From contig NC_092520.1 in the NCBI RefSeq assembly GCF_037038585.1, forward strand, positions 191,374,604 through 191,438,603: a stretch of 64,000 nucleotides of DNA. Reading direction: 5' to 3'. The translations under genes and the position numbers were made by a program. Under the pieces are notes generated by a model. The model saw only the letters and a list, made by a program, of their open reading frames with translations. It searched no databases and was not told the origin of the DNA. Of the stretch, positions 49,921-61,369 are shown piece by piece. Numbering within the stretch: the stretch's first letter is position 1; each line of letters starts with the position of its first letter. The stretch is from Patagioenas fasciata. Its lineage: Eukaryota > Chordata > Aves > Columbiformes > Columbidae.

Positions 49921-52900
49921 CAGACAGGTTCCTCCCACATTCTAGTACAAGGGAGAGTCATGAAGCTCAAACTCCTGCCCTGCAGTTTTCTTACTCCCTG
50001 ATAACTGCAGGTTCATAACAGTTGCTCAACTTCAAAATGGCGTTTATAGAAAAGTTTTCTGTACTGCACAAAATGTATTCTGCAGAACTTCTGTCTTCTT
50101 CCCCTCCTACATATTAGCATGTCCCTCAGCTCTTTCACATGTATTGAGAGCTGGTGTCACACATTTGGGTGTTGACAGGTTTGAAATCTGCAGTATATTT
50201 ACCCATTGCAGATTCCAGCAAGAAGGAAGAGAGTGAGAAAATGGTACATTTGTAGTGTATGCACTGGAACATGGAATTGTTCAGCTAACTTTTGCATAGA
50301 GCAATGCTGTCCCAAAAATCAAAAATATCAAAAGTCAGGAGCAAACCATAATCACTTTAGGACCTGACACAGTTTCAGCATTTCACAAGTCTCATGCAAG
50401 ATCAAAATAGTCATAGAAAATTTCTTCATGCTGGAAACCAAATTCCTCCGGAGTATTTTTTGCTCCTGCCAAGCACTGAGCTGTTTCTGCACCTTGTGAC
50501 TACATTAGGCAGCAGCAGTCACTTGGCACATGTTCAGCACAGAGCACGGATGCCTCTTCACAATCAACAAGATGTTAGGGATAATACAGAAATTGTTAGA
50601 TATGTTAAAACAAGTTGTGACAAAGAAAAATAAGGAAGCATGATGAAAATTTTCACAGAAGATATAAACAGATGTCAGAAGACATGCACTTCTGAATCTG
50701 AGCACATGTAGCACATTAATTAAATCCATTTGCCTTAACTCTCAGCATACTGCTACAGTGCTGTTGTCTAATGTAACACAACTTGTTCATCAATTCAATC
50801 TGAAATCAGATTTCTAAGACAAAACCAATAATTTTAAGGGAAGCAATAAAACCAATGATCTGCATTTTCCTTTTCTTCTCCATGTTACCGTTACATAACA
50901 CTGAATTTAACTCTTTAATTGCACTTTTTCCTCGTCTCTTCAGACATATATTAGAAATTCTTCATCAGCTGTTTCACAAGCTGTGTTTGTTGGTCTGCAA
51001 TCCAGAGCACAAAGATGGGGTAGAACTAGAATGCCCCAGGGAGAATTTAGTATGAATTGGAATAGCTTGGTCAACACAAGCAAAATACTTTGTAATTCTC
51101 AAAGTGGTTGACTTTTCCACACCATCTCCCAGGACATGAAAGATCTGTTTTCTCACATGACTGTCGAGAATAGTCTTGCCAGTTTTTGTGAGCATCTGCT
51201 GCTCACAAAGCCAGTCGACTTTAAGTCTTCCTGCCTGCTTCTTACAGTTAACCTACATGTAAGAAATGAACTGAAGGTCAGGATTATAAAAATCAAGAGT
51301 GCATAATCTGGTTACCCACAGAATACTAAAAGAATCACAGAACTTGCAGCAAAACTTTTAGTTTTGCAGAACCTGCTAGATTTGCATCACAGTTGGCAGT
51401 CTAGAGAAAGAGTGCATTACTACCACACTTTTATTGCACTAAGCCCATGCTTTCTCAGATTGTGACTCCTCTCATTCTTTATCTTGCACAATGCAGAGAT
51501 CTTTGCTTTGCAGAGTAAGAAAGCAGTGTGTCTTACTATTCTTCTAACATGAACAAATGAAGAGTATGTTGTAGTGGGTCTCCTCCATTACTAATACCAT
51601 AGATAAATATGACCAGCACTCACAAGACTTCCACATCAGAACAAATCCTCAACAATCTAATCTGAATGTATGGAAATCAAGACCAACAAATACACAGTGC
51701 TGTAGAAACGTGTTGTGACCTGACAGAAACCTCACCACAAGAGCAAATGATTCATTAGGAAATGTTTGACAACTCTGTACTTTTTTAAATGGGTGACTGT
51801 AGCTCAGCTCTATTATTACAGAGCATTTTCATAGGGCTAGAGCACATACACTGTTTCAAAAATTCCACTGCTGGCATGTGCAACTTCTTGTACAAGTTCA
51901 TGCTCAACTGCTGACACCCTGAACGAAAAACCTAAGTCATGTAAGACAGTCCTGTTCTCTTGCACCTGAAATGGCTGACTTAAAGTAGGTTAATGAAAGC
52001 AAAAGGACAGAATTATGAAAGACAGGTATATTGTCCCTGTCTCTTTCTAGCTGGCAATATCTCAAAAACTAATTACCCCTTGGTTTGAGCTGGAACCTTT
52101 GGAGGGTGTTTGCAATGAGATGGAGCACAGTTGGTGGGTATAGTCTCCATATTCTGCCTTATAGAAACAGCCTTAAAGCTTTTTGAAACAAAATCAGATT
52201 GTTTTCTTTCAGATTACTATATTACTTATGAAAAAACTTTTAACTGAAAACAAACAGAATTTTCCTTTTTGATATTTCTCCACAAACCACAGTTTGGGAA
52301 CAACTGAAGTGAAAAAAGCTTTGAAAAAAACAGGAATGAGAAGAACCTATTGAGTGGGATTTTAATTTGCCTCCCTCAGTAAATTTGGCTCACAAATACA
52401 TCTGCATATATTTTCTCCTTTTTCTTTCTTCTTCACTCCTAAAAATAAAGATTTTTTTTTTCCAAATGATACAAAAAATATAGCTATTGCAAAAAGGTTT
52501 TTAAAAAATATTATTTTCTTTCATTTAATTAAAATGAGATCACAGTTATTTTTTATCTGTGAGCAGGAACCAAAAACCAGTTTTGATTGACATCTATCAG
52601 CATACACAAAAGCACACACAGTTTACTGTTGCACTTTCCACAGGGCTTTTTCCTTGAAAACCCATAGGTGATCTTGAGTCTAGATTTAGAATTGCTTGCA
52701 CATGAAGATTTTTTTAAATCCAACACAAATTCAAAATTCTGAAACTCAGACTACTGTAAAATCATTATGAAACTGCAATGAAGAAAAAAATACCTCTATT
52801 GACATGTATTTCCACTTAACTAAAATATTTTTATCAAAAGAGGCTATAACATTGACATAACATATATGTACATTCTACTCATAACCATTTCTCTGGAAAT

Positions 52901-53261
52901 CGCATATCCTACATATTCCTTATCCTGTCAAAGTTGAAGTATAGTATTCATAAAAAAATTATTGGAGAGAAAAGACCAAGGTGATGGAGGCTTAATTTTG
53001 CTTATCAATCCTTTGCTTAAAAAAAAAAAAAAAGAGAAACAGAGAAAAAGAAAAAAAGAAAAAAGAAAAAAAGAAAAAAAGAAAAAAAATCCTTTCAACT
53101 TCAGAATTCTACATTCCTGACATCAAAAATTTGAATAAAAAGAAGTGTGAATGCCAGACGAAGGTAAATTTAGGACTGTAAGTCAGGCTAAAAGGGATGA
53201 CTGTTGTAACACGGGCAATTTACAATGCAAGATAAGCCCAAACTGTCTCTAGATAGGCAGC
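49920..53261. other. intergenic, nothing identified
   Basis: This is upstream of the S1-like promoter. It has an A-rich run at 53,019-53,088 with aaaaaag units. I saw no exon, RNA gene or recognised mobile element. Confidence 0.6.
53019..53088. repeat. A-rich (AAAAAAG)n run
   Basis: A poly-A stretch followed by several g-interrupted a6-a7 units: simple sequence, possibly a decayed tail. Confidence 0.85.
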
Positions 53262-53851
53262 TGTGCTGGTTTTGGCTGGGGTAGAGTTAATTTTCGTCAC
53301 GGTAGCTAGTATGGGGCTATGTTTTGGGTGTTGCTGGAAACAGTGTTGATAATACAGAGATGTTTTCCTTATTGCTGAGAAGTGCTTAAAGAGAGTCAAG
53401 GCCTTTTCTGTTTCTCTGCAGAAAGCAGGCTGCAGATGCACAAGAAGTTGAGAGGGGACACAGCTGGGACCCCAACTGACCAAACTGACCAACTGACCAA
53501 AGGGATATTGCATACCATATGGTATCATCCTCAGCATATAAAGCCGGGGGAAGAGGGAAAGGGGGGACGTTTAGAGTGATGGAATTTTTCTTCCCAAGTA
53601 ACCATTACGTGTGATGGAGCCCTACTGTCCTGGAGATGGCTGAACACTTGCGTGCCTATGGGAAGTAGTAAATGAATTTCTTGTTTTGCTTTGCTTGTGT
53701 GTGGAGCTTTTGCTTTACTTATTAAAGTGGCTTTATCTCAACCCAAGAGTTTTCTCACTTTTAGTCTTCTGATTCTCTCCCTCATCCCAACGGTGGGAGT
53801 AAGTGAGCAGCTGGGTGGTGCTCAGTTACTGGCTGGGCTTAAACCATGACA
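53262..53851 (+). mobile_element. ERV solo LTR, near full length
   Basis: About 590 bp, beginning tgtgctggttttggctgggg and ending aaaccatgaca (TG...CA ends). A TATA-like catataaagc lies at about 53,535 and an attaaa polyadenylation-type signal at about 53,723. Its head and body match a very common avian LTR family as remembered. No internal genes flank it, and I could not see a clean target duplication. Confidence 0.88.
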
Positions 53852-54796
53852 ATGAAAACAACAAAGTGCCATCCACTCTGCATGCAAATTTGATCCCTGA
53901 GCAATAGGTCTGAGAGCTAACATGGTACTACAGCAGCATATTAAAGAACCTCTTTCCCTAGCTCAGACAACAAACATATTCAAATTTAAGCTCTTTTAAA
54001 AATAGACAATGATTAAAAGAATCCAAGATTTGGATGATTTTTTTTTTTTTAATCTCAGTTACTATTAGTATAATTTCCTACTGAAAAAGTATTTTCCATA
54101 TGCCAAGTACGGGTCAGCAACTACTTTACTACCCTCACATATTTAATTTATAATCCTGTTTTATCACTTTTTACTATAACTCTTTTATCTGAGAAGGGCA
54201 TTAATGCTTTGTCCACTGGGACATCTTTTTGGGGCAAGGAGGTAAAGGAAGCAATTACTCTGAGTTCTTCTTCCTTTGAGACATAAATAGGGAAATTTAC
54301 ATCCTGGAAAAAGTACAGAATTTCCTCTTAGGAGTGGGGAAGCAAAATGCATGTGCTTCTTTGCAAATTAACAGATTACCCACTTGTACATGTGGGAAGA
54401 AAGACGGAACTCTTTCACCTGGAAGTGGATTACCAGTGGTGTTGGAGGTGGGCAAAAGGCAAATTTTCCTTTGTGCTTGAACAAAGACAGTCCTGTGAAA
54501 TTAGCCGCAGATGTTAATTGGCCATATGTCTTTAGTGCAGAAGGAGAAATAAAACTATATGGACCAATCTTCTTTTCCTGGTAGTGAGTATCTACATTTG
54601 GGAAAGAACAGAGGCAAAGCCAGTATTTCTCACCAGGGTTTCGGGAGTGTGGACTTCTCATGGTTTCTACCTCTAAGCTACAATTTAAGAGACTTTATAA
54701 GCCTATCACTTTAGCCACTTCTCAGAAGTGAAGAGACAAAGTTGGAATTTCACCTTACAGTCTATTTTCTTTTGAAGAGGCGCTGACACTTTGCAA
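53852..54796. other. intergenic, nothing identified
   Basis: No gene or repeat family is recognised between the LTR and the exon-like frame at 54.8-55.0 kb. A T-run lies at about 54,039-54,050. Confidence 0.55.
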
Positions 54797-55019
54797 TCAT
54801 TTGTTTTCATTATCCTGGAAATATCTAGGCTCCAAAGTAAAGGCCTTTTTGCTAACAGATTCCAAAATTATCTGGTGAGTAACTCCGAAATTCAAGCAAG
54901 GATGATCAGTTGTGCCTTTAAAGAATTTACTCAGTTCTAATAGAAACTGGCAGATCTGACCCTTTGAACAGTTTTCCTGATAAAATGCAATGACTTCTCC
55001 TAAAAAATACAGTATCTTA
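54797..55019 (-). CDS. unassigned terminal-exon-like open frame
   Basis: A minus-strand frame follows a good acceptor (tgtattttttag, exon start about 55,019) and runs about 74 codons to a TGA at 54,797-54,799. Visible pieces are EVIAFYQENCSKGQICQFLL and ELSKFFKGTTDHPCLNF. Composition is protein-like (three Cys, mixed charge) and it is not low complexity. I do not recognise the family. It could be a real last exon of an unknown or fast-evolving gene, a fossil exon, or chance. Confidence 0.3.
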
Positions 55020-55755
55020 AATATGACTCTGATCTTTTCAGTCAGCTTTTCCAGCATTCACCACTGTCTGATACAGAGAACAATTTGATTTTTCATACAT
55101 GTCCAGTATCTTTTTAAATACCATTTGCAAGCTACAGAAACAGGTGAAGCAACACACTAATTATTAAAGTGTTAATTCATTTTCAAAACATAATGCAATT
55201 ATAAATGCTATGTACAAAAAGGGGTAAAAAAATCATTGCTTTTACATTCAGTAACCATATCAACAAAACATTTATGATTATCAAAGTAACATTTAAATAA
55301 AAATAACATGAAGGATTTTATACTAATTTGAATCATGCTAGATTTTTTTTTAAAATTGTTATCTTGTTTTTGAATAATGTTGGCTTCACTTTGCTTTGCC
55401 ATAGATGGATGCAATTAGGTATCCAAAACATTAAAAATAATTTTTCCATTTTAAGCAACTTTGTTTTAATACATCATGTACTCCAAAACATTAAATTTCT
55501 GTGCTTTCAACAGCCATTTTTGGACACTGACTTGAAGGAAAACATTAATTTTCACTTTATACAGGCAGTCCCTTATTTTGTGGACAGCCATGTCCCAAAT
55601 ATTAGTCAGTTATCTGATTCACTATAATTGCAACACAAATTTTCAACCATTTACACAAGAGCTTTCTCAGAGTGATTAAATGGCACCAGTTTGCTCAAGA
55701 ATACTGGGCCAAATATAAAATGTAGCACTCTTCAAGGATAAATACTGTGTCAGTT
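55020..55755. other. intergenic, nothing identified
   Basis: AT-rich sequence with no supported feature. Confidence 0.5.
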
Positions 55756-55975
55756 TAAGGCCCCTGAAACCAAGAAAGGCTTTGATAGACTGGAGCAAGT
55801 TCTGTAGAGGTCCAAAAAGCTCAGGGGGCAGAACCACTTGACACCTGAGGAGTTGCTGAGGGAACTGGGCTTGTGCAGCCTGAAGAAAAGGTGGTTTGGG
55901 AACACCTGATAGCAGCCTTCAAAACCTTAAAAAGAGATTATCAAGAAGATGGAGCCAAGTTCTTTCCAGGGGTGC

Positions 55976-55980
55976 ATGGT
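55976..55980. repeat. left target-site duplication atggt
   Basis: Matches 56736-56740 on the other side of the LTR exactly. Confidence 0.85.
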
Positions 55981-56735
55981 TGTCACCGTTTAAGGCATGG
56001 TGGCAATAAATGGAGTGACTGATGCTCTCTGTTAACCCCTTGCCCCCTCCTTGAAAATAAAGGAAAAAGGAGAAAATTAAGAGAGACTTACAGGCTGGAA
56101 GATTAAAATAGCTTTACTAATAACATTGAGAGAAATAACACAGAACATGCAAACCCAATATTGAGTCTCCCGGCTGATCACAGAATTGTCTGAGCAGGGC
56201 TGGCTGTGCCAGTGGCTGCAGTGCAGACACCAGGAAGTCCTGGACTGGACTCAGCAGCAGATGGGAACCAGATTCCGAAATACACGGATCAGAACCAGAG
56301 TCAGGAGAACAACAGGCAGGGCCCTCCCCAGATGCTGGCCATGAAAGAAAAGAGCGAGACCCTCATGTTCCCTCAGCTTTAAACTGAGTGTGACATGTAT
56401 GGGTTGCAATGCTTCACTGGTCAAATTCAGGTCACCTGTTCTGTCCACTCATCCTGTAGGTGTGACTCTTTTACAGCCCTTCACTTCTATACTTGAACAT
56501 ACGATCGGTGTCCTTGGCTGCTGTAGTAATAAGTATAAACACGGGGCTTTTTTGCATACCATTTCTATCATTAGCTCAGTAAAACTATGAACAGCAGGTG
56601 TTGTCAGTTCCGCAAGTAGGCACTGTCTGAAAAACACGTAGCCAACTTCAGAAACTGCAGTTACTTAAAAGAAACTTAACTGAAAGAAAAAGTTACTAAA
56701 AGAGAATTAGTCCCATTTTAGTCAAAACCTGGGCA
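55981..56735 (-). mobile_element. ERV solo LTR (755 bp) inside a CR1
   Basis: It is bounded by tgtcaccgtt and aacctgggca on the plus strand. The flanking 5-base direct repeats atggt at 55976-55980 and 56736-56740 are a target-site duplication. Read on the minus strand its head (tgcccaggttttgactaaaa) resembles the usual avian LTR start tgtcctggttttagct, giving the orientation. No internal viral genes remain, as expected after LTR-LTR recombination. Confidence 0.9.
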
Positions 56736-56740
56736 ATGGT
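56736..56740. repeat. right target-site duplication atggt
   Basis: Partner of 55976-55980. Confidence 0.85.
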
Positions 56741-56981
56741 AGAGGATGAGAGACAACATGCCCTATTGAAATGAAAAACTTTTTTTTCAGAGATGAGGAC
56801 AGTCAAACATTCGAGCACATTGCTACTAGAGCTTATGCATTCTCCATCCTTGAAGGTTTTCAAGACCTGAATAGATAAAGTCTTGAGTAATTCAGTCCGA
56901 TCTTATAGTTGACTGTGCTTTGAGTAGGAGGTAGACATCTGAGGTCCATTCAAACCTGAATTATTCTATGATTTTCTACAT

Positions 56982-57624
56982 TCCTTCTATGACAAGGTGA
57001 CTGACTTAGTGGATGAGGGAAAGACAGAATATATTGTCTTCCTAGACTTTAGTAAAGCCTTTGACACTGTTTCCCACAGCATTCTCCTGGAGAAACTGGC
57101 TGCTTATGGCTTGGTTGGTTGTACTCTTTGCAGAGTGAAAAACTGGCTGAATGGCCAGGCCCAAAGAGTTGCGGTGAACATAGTCAAATCCAGTTGGTGG
57201 CCAATCACAGTGGCGTTCCACAGGGGTCAGTATTGGGGCCAGTTGTGTTTAATCTCTTTATCAGTTATCTGGATGAGGGGATTGAGTGCCCACTCAGTCA
57301 GTTTGCAGATGATACCAAGTTGGGCGGGAGTGTTGATCTGCTCAAGGGTAGGAAGGCCATTCAGAGGGATCTGGACCAGCTGGATCATTGGGCCAAGGCC
57401 AATTGTATGAGGTTCAAAAGGGCCAAGTGCCCGGTCCTGCACTTGGGTCACAATAACCTCATGCAGGCTGCCTGGGGAAGTGGTTGAGTCACTGTTCCTG
57501 GAAGTATTTAAAAGACATGCAGATGTGGTTCTTAGGGACATGACTGGTGAACTTGGCCGTGTAAGGTTAACAGTTGGACTTGATGATCTTAAAGGTCCTT
57601 TTCAACCTAGATGATTCTATGATT
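56982..57624 (+). mobile_element. CR1 LINE, reverse-transcriptase core, frameshifted and internally deleted
   Basis: Plus-strand translation shows [34 protein letters not shown], then in another frame [25 protein letters not shown] (catalytic ADD motif), [14 protein letters not shown] and VLHLGHNN. One frameshift near 57,200 separates the blocks. After about 57,460 the sequence jumps directly to the CR1 3' terminal region (gaagtatttaaaagacatgc, gatgattctatgatttct), so the segment from the thumb to the C-terminus is deleted. Not functional. Confidence 0.92.
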
Positions 57625-58074
57625 TCTAAAATCTCTGACTGCACAATGCATTGAAATCAATGGACAAGTGGCTTTTGACATTTGCTTGAATTATTTCCTC
57701 ACCATTTATTTAAATCATTCTTCTTGGGTTGTAAAGTACATTTTTTAAAAGCTGTTTAAAAAGAAAGGCAACAAACTTATAAAGAGGTAGGTTACTATCT
57801 ATACGATTCATGCTTTCCTTCTTGCCATTCAACCCATAATTTTCTTCAAAAAACCTTTTATCACTCTGGAAGGAGCCCAATCTTAGCAGCCATTCCTATC
57901 TTAAGGCTCAGAACCTGGTAGTACATAAATCAACCATAATGATCAGGTGCTGCAACTCTATAATGAGTACAGTACTCATTTAAAATCCAGACTTGAATTT
58001 AATGGTAAAATCAATGGAAAGATTCCACTGATGTTGGTTCACTGATTCCACTGGTCAGTCAGCGGTTCTACAGT
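57625..58074. other. intergenic, nothing identified
   Basis: No gene or repeat recognised. Confidence 0.5.
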
Positions 58075-58302
58075 TCACGTTCTATTGAGGGAGTCAATAT
58101 AGTTTCTAGCTGTTTACTGCCAAATATATGCTTATTTCTGTTTGCAAATGCTACAGCTTTTTCCCAGACAGTTTTATTTGTTGGAGCAAAAGGTTTTTCC
58201 TGGGTCAAAACCACATCTAGACTATAGGTTTCAAACAGAACTCGGCTATTTTCTGTAGGACTTAATTGAATATACACCATATCATGTTTTTCTCTGTGAC
58301 TA
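58075..58302 (-). CDS. unassigned terminal-exon-like open frame
   Basis: A minus-strand frame follows a consensus acceptor (gttttattatag, exon start about 58,302) and runs about 75 codons to a TAG near 58,084. Visible pieces are HDMVYIQLSPTENSRVLFET, YSLDVVLTQEKPFAP and TVWEKAVAFANRNKHIFG. It looks like genuine globular protein sequence, but I cannot assign a family. It lies beyond the IQUB stop and its likely polyadenylation signal, so it is probably not IQUB. An internal GCA|gtaaac could serve as a weak donor in phase with the 55.0 kb frame. Hypothetical. Confidence 0.4.
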
Positions 58303-58885
58303 TAATAAAACATAAACAGAGCTAAATAAGTTTATGGAGAGCATTTACTTCTACTTTAGATTACACAAGCTCCTCAAAAGATGAACATGTTCCAAACAGT
58401 CTATATTGTGTATTTCAAAATATGGGTCTGATTTACAATAATTTCAAGATCTTGGATACGATAATTACATAGTGGCAGTGCCACTATGACCATCAAGATG
58501 AGCTATAAAAAGTAAAGTTATTCTTTTGCACGAACATTTGCAAGGCAAAGCAGCTATATTTTGAAGGGCATATCAATTCTGGTCTTCCGCAGGAATTCAG
58601 GTTTGAGGGGTTTTCTGCCTTATATGCTAAAGACAAGAGAAACAAATTTAATACAGTGTTTATAGTATTATTTTTCTAACTAAAAGGTTAATTCCCCAAG
58701 GGGAATATTACATGGCAGACAGAATGTTCCAGTCAACACAGGCATACACAGAAAGACAGAGACTCTAAAAGATACAGAATTTACAAAGTTTGTCAACAAC
58801 ATTTTGCTCTTTAAATAATGAGGTTATGAAACATGAAATGCAGTTATATTGACTGGTCAAGATCAAATTACTTCACCATCAGAAG

Positions 58886-58891
58886 TTTATT
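58886..58891 (-). terminator. candidate IQUB polyadenylation signal AATAAA
   Basis: The plus strand tttatt at 58886-58891 gives AATAAA on the minus strand, about 180 bases after the IQUB stop codon. It is the best-placed canonical hexamer I noticed; use is inferred. Confidence 0.45.
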
Positions 58892-59067
58892 TTGGTCTGT
58901 GTAATACAATTAAAGTATTAATGAAAAAGTACATTTCTTTAAAAACAAGGAAATGGTATTAATCAGTAATTCAGTTGATCTCTTTAACTTCAGTTAACTT
59001 CGCCTACAAGTTATGGTTTTGTGCCAGTAGGAATAGGTGTCGCTACTAAAAATTCATTTGCATTAGT

Positions 59068-59178
59068 CTAATTGTCAGTCCTATGCAAAAATGATGCCAT
59101 CGCTGGAATCTGAGCAAAGTATTTTTTTGTGCGGATATGCTTACGTTTTATTCTGTTAATAAATACTGCTTCATAAGC
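59068..59178 (-). CDS. IQUB: IQUB last coding exon
   Basis: The acceptor is tttttcctttcag before 59178, entered in phase 0. It encodes AYEAVFINRIKRKHIRTKKY then FAQIPAMASF and a short tail LHRTDN before TAG at 59070-59068. It aligns with the human IQUB C-terminal stretch containing HKHILAKNYFSQVPVLASF. Human IQUB, as I remember it, runs roughly 25 residues further; here the frame stops early. A gt inside the exon (AAAC|gtaagc) looks like a donor but cuts homologous sequence, so read-through is preferred. Confidence 0.92.
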   Translation of the reverse strand, partial: AYEAVFINRIKRKHIRTKKYFAQIPAMASFLHRTDN

Positions 59179-61183
59179 CTGAAAGGAAAAAAACCAAATC
59201 TCATTAAATACAACAAAAATATCCAGCAATTTACATACTGCTTCCTACTTTCAACAGTATAAATGGTGACCTTTAATAAACTAAGCCAGATAATTTATTC
59301 ATATATGATAACGAAATATTTTGTAGTTCTATACTGCTACCTTATGGCCCAATAGTGAAAATTACTAACCACTCCTTGTGAAATGTTAGTCAACTTTTAA
59401 AACAAGTAAAACTTTCAGCAATTTTTATCCATTCAAGATAAAACTTAAGCGTTTATTTTCAGGTAAGAACATTTGTACTTATGTTTGAAAATTTAAAAAG
59501 GCAACGCTTAAATATCAACATTTGCAAGGTGACGACTACAGGAAATTTCCCTGATAAGAATCCTAGTTTTTATTTAAAAATAATCATGGAAGCAAGCATT
59601 TTGCAGCATTTTAGTCAGGCTTTGCATTCGGTGATGACACTTTCCTAAATGTCTAGGCATTAGCAGTAGTTCCAATTATGTAATAAACAACCAGAATATT
59701 TAGTTGAAAAAACTCTTTGCTATTGCTATGGTCATCATTATGAATAATTGCTACTAAAGAAAGTGCTTGAGATGCCTTATTTTGTTTCACTGAATGAGAA
59801 ACAATGATTCAACTTATGACATTCTGACCGCTTCATTTTCTTTATTTCACACTTTTTTTCTTTTCTTTTTTGTTTTGTTTTTGTTTTTAAGAAAGCTTTG
59901 GCTTTGGTGACAGCTTGCTATAGCTGGTCCACTGCTATTTTTGTAGTAAGAGCTAAGTGAAAACACCTGATAATTTTAAGGCAGGCTTACATACCTCACC
60001 TGTTGTTCTTCTGGCCTAACTCCCAACTCCACTGAAGCTCTGGCCTAATCAGGTTAATGGCATTTCTCTATGACATCCAGACTTTTGAAGTTAATCTAGA
60101 TAAGTGCATAATCAGAATCTTTGCCTGCCATAATGCTAGTAACATAAATTTATGGATGCAGAGAAGCATCTCTAGATTCAGACTGCCTGAACGACCTTGT
60201 TGACTGAAAGTGAGACAGAGGAGTCAATACTGGAAGTTCCAATTGGCAATTGAGAAAAGAAAGGTAACAGCTGAAATTGTATTTGTGATGCACATATATT
60301 GTGTTAGAAATTAAATAAAGAACACCTTGAACAAAAGGACACTACACAGCAATGACCTCAGATCACTACTTACATAAATCAATAACCTAGAGGTGAAAGG
60401 CTTAATAATCCCTTACTAATTGCAGGACAAACACAGCTCACAGGATTCTCATGTGCCTTAGAAAACTATATGATACCATATGATGTCCAGTGGAGTGAGA
60501 TATTTACCAGACTACCATGTTTAGATACGGAATTTGGGGAGAGTGTTGTAAAAATACACAGTTTCAATGACTTCTTTAACAAATTCTTATTTTTTTAAAC
60601 TCAGAACAGCAATTACATTTCTATTGTTTAATTGCGAATTATAAGATTACATTGTCAGGGGTACTTAAATGACATCTATGTAAGAAAGTAAATTGAGACA
60701 AATTTTATTATGACAAATGACCAAGTTCTAGACAAAGAGCCATTCTGTTATTTTATGAGAAATTTAAAACGCCATAAACTAATGAGGCCAGAACATGTGC
60801 AAGAGCACAGGCACACAATTGTCATAGCATTTATGGTTAGTCTTCAGTATGTTTCTCATGCAGGCCAGCTCTTGTCTGACCTCAGCTGAAGGCAGAACTT
60901 TCTTAGTAGGTGGTATGGACAAGGCCACCTAGCTTCTTGCATTTTGGGAGGGAGAAGACAGAGTTCAGGTACATGGATGCGAGTTGTATGTGCTAGCTGT
61001 CCTCCAGACTACTGGATGTTTTATTATGTTTAATAGTACAGATGCAATAATTTATATAGTCTCAATGGGCCAATTTAAACATGGAAGAGTGTAAGAATTA
61101 AATTTGGCCCAAATTCATTAGTCACAGGAGTCTATTAAAGCATAACATAAATATTGTAAAACATTAACCCCATCAAATTTTAC
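59179..61183 (-). other. IQUB last intron
   Basis: The intron is 2,005 nt, with donor AAG|gtaaaa and acceptor ctttcag. No other feature was seen. Confidence 0.75.
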
Positions 61184-61369
61184 CTTCTGAAGGTCACACA
61201 GCTTAAGATGTTCATCTGCCTCATCTTTAGTGAGGAGAATAGTGTTCCACGGAGACCACTCATGCCGCTTATCCCATCTGACCATAACCAAATCATATAG
61301 ATCGCTGCAGGCACTGAGAGCTGACTGACTGCCCCATATGTTCTCAATCATGTACTGCAGATCTTGATG
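61184..61369 (-). CDS. IQUB: IQUB penultimate coding exon
   Basis: This is 186 nt (62 codons, phase 0 both ends), with acceptor ttccatttcag and donor CAGAAG|gtaaaa. It encodes [20 protein letters not shown], then [20 protein letters not shown] and [11 protein letters not shown]. Human IQUB has nearly the same string ([34 protein letters not shown]). Family knowledge: IQUB carries an N-terminal ubiquitin-like domain and an IQ motif and belongs to axonemal radial spokes of motile cilia and sperm. Only this C-terminal region is in the window; earlier exons lie to the right. Confidence 0.95.

Larger units (their letters stand above)
55756..56965 (+). mobile_element. CR1 LINE 3' end, split by an LTR insertion
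   Basis: The left part (about 55,756-55,980) carries the CR1 3' coding region (gaggagttgctgagggaact, gggcttgtgcagcctgaaga). The right part (56,736-56,965) continues it with the 3' terminal region (ctccatccttgaaggttttc, tgctttgagtaggaggtaga, cctgaattattctatgattt). Together they read as one element interrupted at 55,980/56,736 by the solo LTR. It is old and frame-broken. Confidence 0.82.

Noticed and set aside
58558..58631. Short C-terminus-like minus frame after a tgtctttag acceptor
   Set aside because: A stop follows the acceptor in the attractive frame, and no homology is recognised.
59140..59152. Donor-like AAAC|gtaagc inside the last IQUB exon
   Set aside because: The sequence after it continues the IQUB homology, so it is not used for the main transcript.
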